The notes under the pieces: model-generated
Databases searched by the model: none
Seen by the model: only the letters and a program-made list of their open reading frames with translations
Told to the model about the DNA's origin: nothing
Shown here: positions 26,793-33,985 of the stretch, one piece after another
How the letters are laid out: every line of letters starts with the position of its first letter
How positions within the stretch are numbered: the stretch's first letter is position 1
Program-made: the position numbers and the translations under genes
Origin: Alkalitalea saponilacus
Lineage (GTDB): Bacteria > Bacteroidota > Bacteroidia > Bacteroidales > Marinilabiliaceae
Assembly: GCF_900168165.1 (NCBI RefSeq)
Contig: NZ_FUYV01000018.1
Location: forward strand, 1 to 64,000
Length of the DNA stretch: 64,000 bases
Reading direction: 5' to 3'

Positions 26793-27281
26793 TTATGTGA
26801 TATTATCTATATCAATTTTCCGAATCACCTTTGCCGGTGAGCCACCCACCTCCGTATAAGAAGGAATATCCCGATTCACAAAACTTTTTGGATGAATATA
26901 CACCCCGTCTCCAATGGTAACACCGGCAATAATCATGGTACCGTGGCCAATATAACAGTCATTACCAACTGTTATAGAAGACTCTTTAATTGGGAACTTA
27001 TTTAACATAGATGAACTGGCCGTTGGCCCGGTATCCACTATAAAGTGGCAAAACGTCCCGATGGAACAACGCTTTCCTATGGATAAAGACGCTGCAAATC
27101 CGTTGATGATGGTGTTGTTGCCAACACGCGTACCGTCCCCTATCTGAAGTATTCTCGAAGGATGTCCAAAAATAGTGGTGCGCTTTCCAATTTTCACATC
27201 ATCCCCCAACTTCACATTATTGAGGGATACGGAAGGATGAACTGAAACATTTTTACCGGTAATGATATTTGAATGAATCAT
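26793..27281 (-). CDS. Hexapeptide (left-handed beta-helix) acyltransferase, copy A
   Basis: 162 residues made of imperfect hexapeptide turns ([LIV]G-x4): VSLNNVKLGDDVKIGKRT, then LQIGDGTRVGNNTIIN and the catalytic-type histidine region FCHFIVDTGP. It ends GGSPAKVIRKI, the usual C-terminal motif. This fold N- or O-acetylates sugars; in this context N-acylation of a dTDP-3-amino-3,6-dideoxyhexose (FdtC/QdtC step) is likely. It is 12 bases from a second, related gene of the same size, so the two are tandem paralogues with possibly different acceptors. Confidence 0.85.
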   Translation of the reverse strand: MIHSNIITGKNVSVHPSVSLNNVKLGDDVKIGKRTTIFGHPSRILQIGDGTRVGNNTIINGFAASLSIGKRCSIGTFCHFIVDTGPTASSSMLNKFPIKESSITVGNDCYIGHGTMIIAGVTIGDGVYIHPKSFVNRDIPSYTEVGGSPAKVIRKIDIDNIT

Positions 27282-27293
27282 GCCTGCTTTTTA

Positions 27294-27785
27294 TTAAAGA
27301 CCTAATTCAGATGGTTCAATGGTTCTGATTACCCGAGCCGGGTTTCCACCAACAATTGTAAAGTCAGGGACATCACTCTCTACATAACTGTTAGAGGCCA
27401 CAACGCAGAATTTGCCAATGGTCACCCCCGGCGCAATAACACATCCTGAACCAATCCACGAATGGTCGCCGATACGAATAGGTGCAGCTCTTTTTTCAAA
27501 AAGAGCATTGATGACAGATTTTTCGGTTAATCCCCAATTAGAGACAATAACATTGTGTTGTGCAATGGATACATTTTCGCCCAGTTCAATATCCGCTTCA
27601 GTTCCATCAAGAGTTACATACATACCGAAAATGGTGCCTGAACCAATTTTCACAATATGCTCTTCACTTCCATGAATGGTGCACTCTTTGGCTATTTTTA
27701 TATTATTGCCAAACGCCACATTATTGATTGAAGTAGAAGGGTGAACAACCACATTTTCGCCAAACGAAATATTGGATAGAATCAT
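27294..27785 (-). CDS. Hexapeptide (left-handed beta-helix) acyltransferase, copy B
   Basis: 164 residues from the ATG that overlaps the upstream aminotransferase stop as ATGA; a longer frame exists but its extra 35 residues would run through that gene. The protein starts MILSNISFGENVVVHPSTSI, closely parallel to copy A, and repeats hexapeptide turns to the end, GGNPARVIRTI. FGNNIKIAKECTI and RIGDHSWIGSGCVIAPG are clear beta-helix coils. Probably an N-acyltransferase for an amino sugar made by the adjoining aminotransferase, to which it is translationally coupled. A GCTCTTTTT inverted repeat lies inside (27487-27506). Confidence 0.85.
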   Translation of the reverse strand: MILSNISFGENVVVHPSTSINNVAFGNNIKIAKECTIHGSEEHIVKIGSGTIFGMYVTLDGTEADIELGENVSIAQHNVIVSNWGLTEKSVINALFEKRAAPIRIGDHSWIGSGCVIAPGVTIGKFCVVASNSYVESDVPDFTIVGGNPARVIRTIEPSELGL

Positions 27786-28696
27786 TTTTTGAAATATTTT
27801 ATCAATGTCAGGATATAATCTATATGGTCGGCATTCATATTTTGATGACATGGAAGATAAAACGCATCCTCTCCATAGAAAACACTGCATTCAATGCCCT
27901 GTTTCTGAAGAAAAACTTTAAGTTCATCAAGTGGCCATCCGGGAGCTTTAAATAAAAACGCACCGGGAACTTCTCCATCCTGAAGCTCAAAGCGAGGTTC
28001 AAGGCCTGCATTTCTGAACTTTTCTTCAAATAAGTGGAAAATTTTCAGGCGCCCATCAATTATTTGTTGCCTTTGCTGATGATAATAATGAAAACATGCC
28101 TTGAAATATTTACGGCTGTCTGGTTCACAAACCCCGGTAAACTCTCTGTTTCTGTTTGAAACAACCAGCCCGCCGGCCTGTATCGGAAACATTTTCGCCA
28201 TGCTGTAAATGGCGTAATCGCCTAGCGTTCCGGCTTTAATTCCATTTTTAGACGAATACATTGAGTAAGCACAATCTTCAATCACAGGAAGATTGTGAGC
28301 AGCCAACTCTTCCATTCCATCATATACAAACCCAAATTCGTGATTTACCAGAATGGCTTTGGATTTTTCAGTTTTTTGCCGGCTCCACCGGCAAAATTTC
28401 TCGATGGTGCGCGTAACGCATCCACTGATATAATGATTTCCGCTGGTGGTGACAATCCATATTTCATCTTCGGGAGCCGGGTTAATTTGATTAAAAACAG
28501 CTTCCAACGCTGAAGTTCCGGATGGCGTAAAGAAAAATCGCCTGTCGTCAACGGTCACGTATGGCAAACCATCGTTCAGAAAGTTGCTCCACAACTTATG
28601 GTTCCGAAACTGATAACCACTCGTGAATGGAGACATCAGAAGCTGCCCGCTTCGGAAATCATCGGGATTTATTATATAGCCTTTACTCCAATCCAC
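27782..28696 (-). CDS. Short DegT-like sugar aminotransferase
   Basis: 304 residues, shorter than the usual 360-390 of the DegT/DnrJ family. The core is present: FFFTPSGTSALEAVFNQI for PLP phosphate binding, D141 in VIEDCAYSMYSS, and a candidate PLP lysine K168 in AIYSMAKMFPIQAGG. The N-terminal arm is atypical (MDWSKGYIINPDDFRSGQLL). It follows the two FdtA-type cupins with a 14-base overlap and precedes hexapeptide acyltransferase copy B, so it could be the aminotransferase of a second 3-amino sugar branch. Because of the truncation relative to the family, an altered dimer or a non-aminotransferase role is possible. Confidence 0.75.
   Translation of the reverse strand: MDWSKGYIINPDDFRSGQLLMSPFTSGYQFRNHKLWSNFLNDGLPYVTVDDRRFFFTPSGTSALEAVFNQINPAPEDEIWIVTTSGNHYISGCVTRTIEKFCRWSRQKTEKSKAILVNHEFGFVYDGMEELAAHNLPVIEDCAYSMYSSKNGIKAGTLGDYAIYSMAKMFPIQAGGLVVSNRNREFTGVCEPDSRKYFKACFHYYHQQRQQIIDGRLKIFHLFEEKFRNAGLEPRFELQDGEVPGAFLFKAPGWPLDELKVFLQKQGIECSVFYGEDAFYLPCHQNMNADHIDYILTLIKYFKK
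28374..28396. repeat. Intragenic inverted repeat, 9-bp arms
   Basis: TTTTGCCGG, 5-base spacer and exact complement inside the short aminotransferase gene. Confidence 0.5.
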
Positions 28697-29132
28697 GGAA
28701 TTTCAGATAATCATCGTATGAGCGGATGTAATCACTCTCATCATAAGGATGTGAAGTCAGAACAAGACAAATGGAACCCGATGAGAAATTTTGCTCTCTG
28801 GCCCATATTCCCGGAGGAATATGTAATCCCATAAAAGGCTGATTTAAAAACAGTGTTTTTCGATGAATGCCATCTTCAACCATCACTTCGAAACTACCGC
28901 TGGCCGCCACCAAAAACTGGTGGCATTCAATATGTGAATGAGCTCCACGGTTTTCGCCGGCCGGTATATCATAAAGATAAAAAACCCGCTGCACATCAAA
29001 AGGCAAATCAAATCCATTCTCTACTGGCGTAATTCTACCGCTAACAGCGGAAATTTGCCTGAGTTGGTAGATGTGACAATCAAAAACTGAAGGAAGGGTA
29101 TCTTTACCCGTTAATTTTGCGGAATAACTCAT
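28683..29132 (-). CDS. FdtA/WxcM-type cupin (dTDP-4-keto-6-deoxyhexose 3,4-ketoisomerase), copy 2
   Basis: 149 residues of the small RmlC-like cupin family that moves the keto group from C4 to C3 of a dTDP-6-deoxyhexose, the step before 3-amination. The signature is RVFYLYDIPAGENRGAHSHI, in which the YDxPxGxxRGxHxH pattern carries the metal-free catalytic histidines, then CHQFLVAASGSFEVMVEDG and GLHIPPGIWARE. It overlaps the next gene by 14 bases and its start lies inside the 3' end of a second FdtA-type gene. Copy 1 has HAYQEQQEV in place of HSHIECHQF, so this copy has the more canonical histidine pair. Confidence 0.87.
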   Translation of the reverse strand: MSYSAKLTGKDTLPSVFDCHIYQLRQISAVSGRITPVENGFDLPFDVQRVFYLYDIPAGENRGAHSHIECHQFLVAASGSFEVMVEDGIHRKTLFLNQPFMGLHIPPGIWAREQNFSSGSICLVLTSHPYDESDYIRSYDDYLKFRGLE

Positions 29133-29499
29133 AATCTCTTATATAATCGGATTCTGAAAACGGCTGTGAAGAAAGATGCAGTGAGAGTGCATTGGTGCTG
29201 AAGTTCTCCATGTGACGCCACGTGAGTGGCGGCACATACAGTGCCTTATATGAGCGGTTGAGATGGTATCTTCTCTCATCTCCGTTTTTATCTTTTATTA
29301 TCACATCAAAACTTCCCGAAAGAGCAATAATCACCTCCTGCTGTTCCTGATAGGCATGTCCTCCACGCAACTCTCCGCCGGGGACATCATACGTCCAAAA
29401 AATACGATTTACTTTGAAGGGAAAATGTTTTTGGTTTTCAAGGAAAGTGAGGTTCCCTCGTTTGTCGGGAATTTTTGGCAAGTCAATTAATTGTTCCAT
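29104..29499 (-). CDS. FdtA/WxcM-type cupin (3,4-ketoisomerase), copy 1
   Basis: 131 residues, the usual size of stand-alone FdtA or QdtA. The order of motifs is IFWTYDVPGGELRGGHAYQE, VIIALSGSFDVIIKDKNG and ALYVPPLTWRHMENFS. The family histidine of GGHA is present, but the second histidine of the usual HxH is tyrosine (HAY). FdtA and QdtA differ in product stereochemistry (Fuc3N or Qui3N), so two copies may serve two sugars, or they may form a heteromer. It is the second gene of the operon, 4 bases after the ABC flippase. Confidence 0.87.
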   Translation of the reverse strand: MEQLIDLPKIPDKRGNLTFLENQKHFPFKVNRIFWTYDVPGGELRGGHAYQEQQEVIIALSGSFDVIIKDKNGDERRYHLNRSYKALYVPPLTWRHMENFSTNALSLHLSSQPFSESDYIRDYELFRKING

Positions 29500-29502
29500 A
29501 TA

Positions 29503-31299
29503 TTAGAATTCCTGTAGTTCAACCATTTTCCGGAATCGCGGTGATTTGGCCTGAAGTTCGGCAAAGGATCCCGAAGCTGCAATCTGACCTTTATCAAGAA
29601 GGTAAATCACATCAGCATTGCGCACCGTTGACAAACGGTGCGCTATGATGACAATGGTATATTTTCCTTTCAGCGCATTGATATTTGCCTGAATAATTCC
29701 CTCGTTCTCAGAATCGAGAGCCGATGTGGCCTCATCCATCAATAAAAGAGAACAATCACGGAAGAGTTCACGAGCTATGGAGATGCGCTGCTTTTGTCCA
29801 CCTGAAATCAAAACACCGTTATCGCCCAACATTGAATCTTCTACTTCAGGCATATTTTTAATGGTAGCGGTAAGTGCTGTTTTTTCCATCACCTCCCAGA
29901 ATCGCTTAATATTCTCCTCCGTCTTTTCAGAACCAAAGGTGACATTGTTGAATACAGTGTCGTTAAACACCACAGGCTCCTGCGTGATGTATCCAACCAT
30001 GCGCCGGAAACTGCGCACGCGAGACGGAGCTAAAGAAACTCCGTCAATCAGCAGTTTCCCCCTTTCAGGCAGCAACAATCCGGCCATCATGTTAACCAAT
30101 GTTGTTTTGCCCGACCCGCTTTCACCAACAAAAGCAATGGTTTGATTTTTTTCAATGGAAAGTGATATGCCGTTTAATACCGGCGAAATATTTTTCCCGT
30201 ACGAGAAGTAAACATCTTCAAAGCGAATTTCAGAGTTTAACGGCTCCACATCTTCATGGTGGGTACTTTCAACTTTGCGGTCGAACTCTTCATACAATTC
30301 CCTTACCGTTTTAATTCCTCCGGAACTGACCAGAAAACTCTGCCATGAATTCTGAACGGACATGAGGCTGGTTAAAGAACGATAGAAGAAGACCAAACTC
30401 AATACTATGCTGAACATGGAAACATCGAACAAAACTACCTGAACAAATATGACCCCGGCCACCATGGCAATGGATACCGGCTCCCGCAAAGCCGCCGAAA
30501 TGGCGTTGAGTTTACCCATGCGCATGGTTAAATCTTCGGCTTCGTTTATTAGCCCAATTAACATGCTTCGGTATTTTGATATTAAGTCGGTGGCTTTTAA
30601 GTATTTGTAATTCCACACCGACTCAAGCACCTTTCCCTGTAATCCATTCCCAATATAGGACTGCTCCAGGGAAGATGTTTCCACTTTTCTGTTGATGTAT
30701 CTGTAAATAAAACTGGATAACAAACCGGCAACCGTAATAAGCAGTGCAAATTTAAAGTTTGCCATAAAAGCCAGTGCCAAATATCCTACCAGCATGATGG
30801 CTGCCTGCAAAGTACTTAAATAACCTAAAAGCGCTCCTCCTGCTTTTCCAATCTCAGCGGTAATCACATTTTGAATGCGACCCAGGTCTATATTTACAAA
30901 ACCCGGATAAGAAATATTACAAAGTCCCTGAACCAATTTGATGCGCAATTCCTTCATAAACTTCACCCGTATGCGGGTGAAGTAATACATATTGATAAAT
31001 CCTATAATCCCCTTAAAGGCAAACATTCCTAAAAGAAAAATCAGGATGACTCCAACCGTTAACTCAATACCCAGATAATCAAAAACCCGGATTAAATATT
31101 CCAGGTTTCCCATATCAGAGGCAGATGCATCACCCGATTCAGCCACCTGAAACAAGGGTATAAACAAAGCCAACCCAAGACCATCAAAAAAAGCTACGAT
31201 GGCACTCATAAATAGCAGTAAGGGAATACGGTAGCCCAGCTTCTCGTAGTAAAAGATAAAATAACGTACCTGGCTGATGTTCTTTAGTTGTTTAAGCAT
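29503..31299 (-). CDS. PglK/MsbA-like ABC transporter, probable lipid-linked glycan flippase
   Basis: 598 residues: a six-helix membrane domain (about 20-320) fused to one ATPase domain. Walker A GESGSGKTTLV, signature ISGGQKQRISIAREL, Walker B SLLLMDEATSALD and H-loop VIIAHRLST are all intact. The architecture matches both MsbA and the oligosaccharide flippase PglK. Position as first gene of a glycan operon that also has a PglC-like starter and no Wzx suggests it flips the undecaprenyl-linked oligosaccharide to the periplasm. Two perfect 10-bp-stem inverted repeats lie inside, one in the codons of the H-loop. Transcription probably starts in the 350-bp region upstream. Confidence 0.85.
   Translation of the reverse strand: MLKQLKNISQVRYFIFYYEKLGYRIPLLLFMSAIVAFFDGLGLALFIPLFQVAESGDASASDMGNLEYLIRVFDYLGIELTVGVILIFLLGMFAFKGIIGFINMYYFTRIRVKFMKELRIKLVQGLCNISYPGFVNIDLGRIQNVITAEIGKAGGALLGYLSTLQAAIMLVGYLALAFMANFKFALLITVAGLLSSFIYRYINRKVETSSLEQSYIGNGLQGKVLESVWNYKYLKATDLISKYRSMLIGLINEAEDLTMRMGKLNAISAALREPVSIAMVAGVIFVQVVLFDVSMFSIVLSLVFFYRSLTSLMSVQNSWQSFLVSSGGIKTVRELYEEFDRKVESTHHEDVEPLNSEIRFEDVYFSYGKNISPVLNGISLSIEKNQTIAFVGESGSGKTTLVNMMAGLLLPERGKLLIDGVSLAPSRVRSFRRMVGYITQEPVVFNDTVFNNVTFGSEKTEENIKRFWEVMEKTALTATIKNMPEVEDSMLGDNGVLISGGQKQRISIARELFRDCSLLLMDEATSALDSENEGIIQANINALKGKYTIVIIAHRLSTVRNADVIYLLDKGQIAASGSFAELQAKSPRFRKMVELQEF
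29620..29643. repeat. Intragenic inverted repeat, 10-bp arms
   Basis: GCGCACCGTT, 4-base spacer and exact complement, overlapping the H-loop codons of the ABC flippase gene. Confidence 0.6.
30960..30983. repeat. Intragenic inverted repeat, 10-bp arms
   Basis: ACTTCACCCG, 4-base spacer and exact complement, in codons for YFTRIRVK of the ABC flippase membrane domain. Confidence 0.6.
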
Positions 31300-31361
31300 T
31301 AAATAATGGCGTTTCTTTTAATTCAAATTCATTAACGTTTCTCACGGCTCCGCCTCCTGAG

Positions 31362-31451
31362 TCACATTTTTTAAATGTTGCACCCAGCCGACTCGAAGCA
31401 ATTGAGAGTACTAATTTAGTACTCCTGATAGAAACTTTTTTTAAAATGTGA
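31362..31451. repeat. 90-bp element with 9-bp terminal inverted repeats
   Basis: TCACATTTT at the left end and its exact complement at the right end, with further imperfect pairing inwards, enclose a central dyad. It could be a miniature repeat element or a composite operator. Confidence 0.4.
31406..31424. promoter_or_regulatory. Candidate operator: 19-bp dyad upstream of the glycan operon
   Basis: GAGTACTAA-T-TTAGTACTC, a perfect 9-bp inverted repeat around one base, about 107 bases before the flippase start codon. The form suits a dimeric regulator; no regulator gene is adjacent. Confidence 0.4.
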
Positions 31452-31711
31452 TTAATTACGGTAAATCAATGCCGAAAAACTACATTTATAAGATGAATGA
31501 AAAATGCTGAAAAAAGCATTCTTTATATGAAACGAAAAGGTTTCAATTGATGGTTAAGAAAACATCAACTCTCCATCATTCGAAATCTGATGTTCATCAA
31601 CCTGTTTATACCAACTATCAAAACAACGTGATTTTAAGAAATAATTGGCAGTAATTTGTGAATAAAAATATGGAGATCATTCCAAAACTTAATTCACAAA
31701 CTGTATTATTT

Positions 31712-32389
31712 ATGACTACATATCCAATTATAAGAGTAGGTATCGTTGGCACCGGATGTATTGGACGGGGATTGGCGCTTCTGTTGTCGAAAAGGAACGA
31801 CATGAAAATCTCAGGAATACTCACGCGGCGAAAAGGAAATATACCCGGTCTGGAAGTTGAACAGAGTTTGTTAACTCACGAGCCTGAAAGGCTCATGGAG
31901 AAGTCTGACATCATTGTCATCAGCACCGGAGACCCGCTCTACTCCACCGAAATTGCCACCATTGCGTTTACATTTAACCTCCCTGTTGTGACCATGGATG
32001 CCGACACCCAGGTTCTGTCAGGTTCATGGCTATCGCAAAAAGGTCAAATTACAGAGGCAGAAGGAGACCAACCCGGATGTTTGGCTGCTCTTCACAATGA
32101 AATCATTGATATGGGCTTCACACCCTTGGTATATGGCAATATAAAGGGATTTCTAAATCAGAATCCTCCGGTAGAAGAGATGACTTATTGGGCAGAAAAA
32201 CAGGGCTTTACACTCAACTCGGTGACATCCTTTACCGATGGCACAAAATTGCAAATAGAACAGTGTCTGGTTGCAAACGGGTTCAACGCTCAAATTGCCA
32301 AACAAGGACTCATCGGGGAAAGAGTTTCTAACCTTGAAGACGGTGCTAATGCATTGGCCAAAAAAGCCATGGAACAGATAAAGTATTAA
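31712..32389 (+). CDS. NAD-binding oxidoreductase (homoserine-dehydrogenase-like), N-terminal part of a frameshifted SAF protein
   Basis: Starts MTTYPIIRVGIVGTGCIGRG, a Rossmann GxGxxG motif; in-frame GTG (31658) and ATG (31670) codons lie upstream but the Rossmann strand favours this ATG. SDIIVISTGDPLYSTEIA and PVVTMDADTQVL continue a homoserine-dehydrogenase-like fold, ending after about 225 residues. The rest of the family, including the SAF domain, is encoded downstream in the -1 frame. An extra A in the A6 run at 32360-32365 would join the frames and read KKSHGTDKVLSDYIISPQAP. Members of this predicted dehydrogenase family with a C-terminal SAF domain often accompany sugar-acid or surface-glycan genes; the reaction is not established. 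Confidence 0.65.
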   Translation: MTTYPIIRVGIVGTGCIGRGLALLLSKRNDMKISGILTRRKGNIPGLEVEQSLLTHEPERLMEKSDIIVISTGDPLYSTEIATIAFTFNLPVVTMDADTQVLSGSWLSQKGQITEAEGDQPGCLAALHNEIIDMGFTPLVYGNIKGFLNQNPPVEEMTYWAEKQGFTLNSVTSFTDGTKLQIEQCLVANGFNAQIAKQGLIGERVSNLEDGANALAKKAMEQIKY

Positions 32390-32481
32390 GCGATTATATC
32401 ATCTCCCCGCAGGCTCCTCCCGGGGTTTTTATTGTCGCCACACATTTCCCTGACCTTGCAAAGGGGTTAAAAACATATAAA

Positions 32482-32880
32482 ATGGGAGACGGGCCTTTCT
32501 ATTTGCATTATAAACCCATTCACCTGTGCTATTTTGAAATTCCCAAAACCATTAAACAATTTTATTTAACCCGCAATGTATTGCTGGACAACGGGAAAAA
32601 TCCAACCACAGGGGTTGCTACCATAGCCAAAAAAGAAATTGCACCGGGAACCATTATTGATAAAGGAATAGGTTCATTTTTCGTGCGTGGTGAAGTAGTT
32701 GAACTGGAAGGCAACGAAACCATGGTTCCAATTGGCCTCATGGAACAAGTGCATATAAAGCGAAAACTGGAACCCGGCCAGATGGTCACTTTTGATGATG
32801 TTGAGGTTCCGGAATCAATGGCTCTTAAAGCCTGGAACGAAACAATGGCTGCACGAGCAATTATTACTGCTCGTTTTTAG
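32482..32880 (+). CDS. SAF-domain C-terminal part of the frameshifted oxidoreductase
   Basis: From the internal ATG, 132 residues: GDGPFYLHYKPIHLCYFEIP, then an SAF-like domain NPTTGVATIAKKEIAPGTII to MVTFDDVEVPES. The same frame is open upstream to about 32350 and encodes family-like sequence (SPQAPPGVFIVATHFPDLA), showing that the true protein began further upstream, in the frame of the preceding 225-residue piece. So this is probably not an independent gene. The stop codon overlaps the convergent FemAB-like gene by 3 bases and lies inside a hairpin terminator. Confidence 0.65.
   Translation: MGDGPFYLHYKPIHLCYFEIPKTIKQFYLTRNVLLDNGKNPTTGVATIAKKEIAPGTIIDKGIGSFFVRGEVVELEGNETMVPIGLMEQVHIKRKLEPGQMVTFDDVEVPESMALKAWNETMAARAIITARF
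32853..32878 (+). terminator. Intrinsic terminator overlapping the SAF stop codon
   Basis: ACGAGCA, 8-base loop, TGCTCGT and then TTTT. The stem is inside the last codons of the SAF gene and faces the convergent FemAB-like gene. Confidence 0.65.
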
Positions 32881-33947
32881 TCATCATCACGGCCTGCAAT
32901 TATTTTTGAGCCAAATTTAACCACTTTGGCAAATAATGGACTCTTTGCCAGGAAACGGCCTGTATTCATAACCGGATTTAACAGCACATGTGGAAAAGTT
33001 ATAAAATGCGTGTAAGCTCCATGAACCTTATGGAGCTTACACCCTAAAGATTCCTTATAGCTCACCAATCCATCCTCGCCAAAATCTACAATGGAGACAT
33101 TATAATATTTATATCCTTCTTTATGGATTTGGGTTATCAGATGGTGTTGCAGATAGTGCTGCAATCCATTGGCATAAGCAAACTCGTCGGCAGCAATCAT
33201 AATCCCGTACATCCTCTTGTCACGCACCAATGCACATCTTACACAGTGTATTTCCCCATCAACCTCCAGATAATAAAGCCGAAGTAACCCCGCAGCAAAC
33301 AGCTTATCTACCGCTTCTTTACTCATGTTTTTATATGGGTAAGGATAGTATTTTCCGTTAAACTTTTCATTCCTTATCCTCTGTGTTTCAGACAACAGCT
33401 CATGTAGTTTATCCAGAATGCGTTGAGAAGTCTCCTCAAGCAACTTTGGCTCCAGCTTTGCGGCCTTTCTGGAATTGTACTTTATCGATTTGCTAAACTT
33501 CAGTGGTTCTTCTTCATTTTCCAGAAACCGCACAAATTCACGATTTGTACGATGATAAAACCCTTTAGCATTGCATTTCCATTGATATTGCTGGTCATAA
33601 TAGAGCATATCAATTTTTGAAAGTCTTTTTCTCCTTGCAAATTTCAATAATGGCGTGAGGCAGTCATTATATAATTGTTCACTTTTCTCAATTAATGCCG
33701 GACCGGCATAGAAATAAAAATAGCGACCTGTAATACGGCTGCCATACTCTACCAGTCCTGCAATTTTAGCTACCACAGCACCACCTCGTTCAAAATGCAG
33801 GTAAATAATCTGCTTCCCATCGGCCACGGATTCCATAAAAGCCGACGTTAAAAAAAGACTATAACAATAATCAGACAAACCTGATTCATACTCCTCTTTC
33901 GATACCTCTTTTACCCTGATTTTATCTTTTACCCTAACCATGGTCAT
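32877..33947 (-). CDS. FemAB-like aminoacyl/acyl transferase (pair 1, downstream copy)
   Basis: 356 residues with two GNAT-like halves in the FemAB manner. CYSLFLTSAFMESVADGKQI begins the first half; KFSKSIKYNSRKAAKLEP marks the conserved basic helix, and LRLYYLEVDGEIHCVRCALV, NGLQHYLQHHLITQIHKEGY and FGEDGLVSYKESLGCK the second half. FemAB proteins add amino acids from aminoacyl-tRNA to lipid II in Gram-positives; Gram-negative relatives in exopolysaccharide loci have unknown acceptors. The neighbouring upstream gene is a clear paralogue, with a 38-base gap. A 13-bp-arm inverted repeat lies near its 3' end. Confidence 0.78.
   Translation of the reverse strand: MTMVRVKDKIRVKEVSKEEYESGLSDYCYSLFLTSAFMESVADGKQIIYLHFERGGAVVAKIAGLVEYGSRITGRYFYFYAGPALIEKSEQLYNDCLTPLLKFARRKRLSKIDMLYYDQQYQWKCNAKGFYHRTNREFVRFLENEEEPLKFSKSIKYNSRKAAKLEPKLLEETSQRILDKLHELLSETQRIRNEKFNGKYYPYPYKNMSKEAVDKLFAAGLLRLYYLEVDGEIHCVRCALVRDKRMYGIMIAADEFAYANGLQHYLQHHLITQIHKEGYKYYNVSIVDFGEDGLVSYKESLGCKLHKVHGAYTHFITFPHVLLNPVMNTGRFLAKSPLFAKVVKFGSKIIAGRDDD
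33010..33042. repeat. Intragenic inverted repeat, 13-bp arms
   Basis: GTGTAAGCTCCAT, 7-base spacer and exact complement near the 3' end of a FemAB-like gene, in codons around LGCKLHKVHGAYT. Confidence 0.7.
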
Positions 33948-33985
33948 AGTTCTTTGACTTTAAAACATTTATTTACCGGAAATTT

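Larger units (their letters stand above)
31300..31711. other. Divergent intergenic region between the glycan operon and the SAF oxidoreductase
   Basis: About 410 bases without a convincing gene. It must hold the promoter of the whole 26-kb glycan operon on one side and of the oxidoreductase on the other. I see a 19-bp dyad (31406-31424) nested in a larger imperfect inverted repeat (31362-31451) and a weak AATGC/GCATT hairpin near 31507. No clear TAnnTTTG box could be placed with confidence, and no UpxY/NusG-like or JUMPstart element is visible. Confidence 0.6.

Noticed and set aside
32341-32400. Programmed -1 frameshifting in the SAF oxidoreductase
   Set aside because: The run before the stop (CC-AAAAAA-GCC) is not in register for a standard X-XXY-YYZ slippery heptamer and no stable stem follows at the right distance; a missing base or real mutation is simpler.
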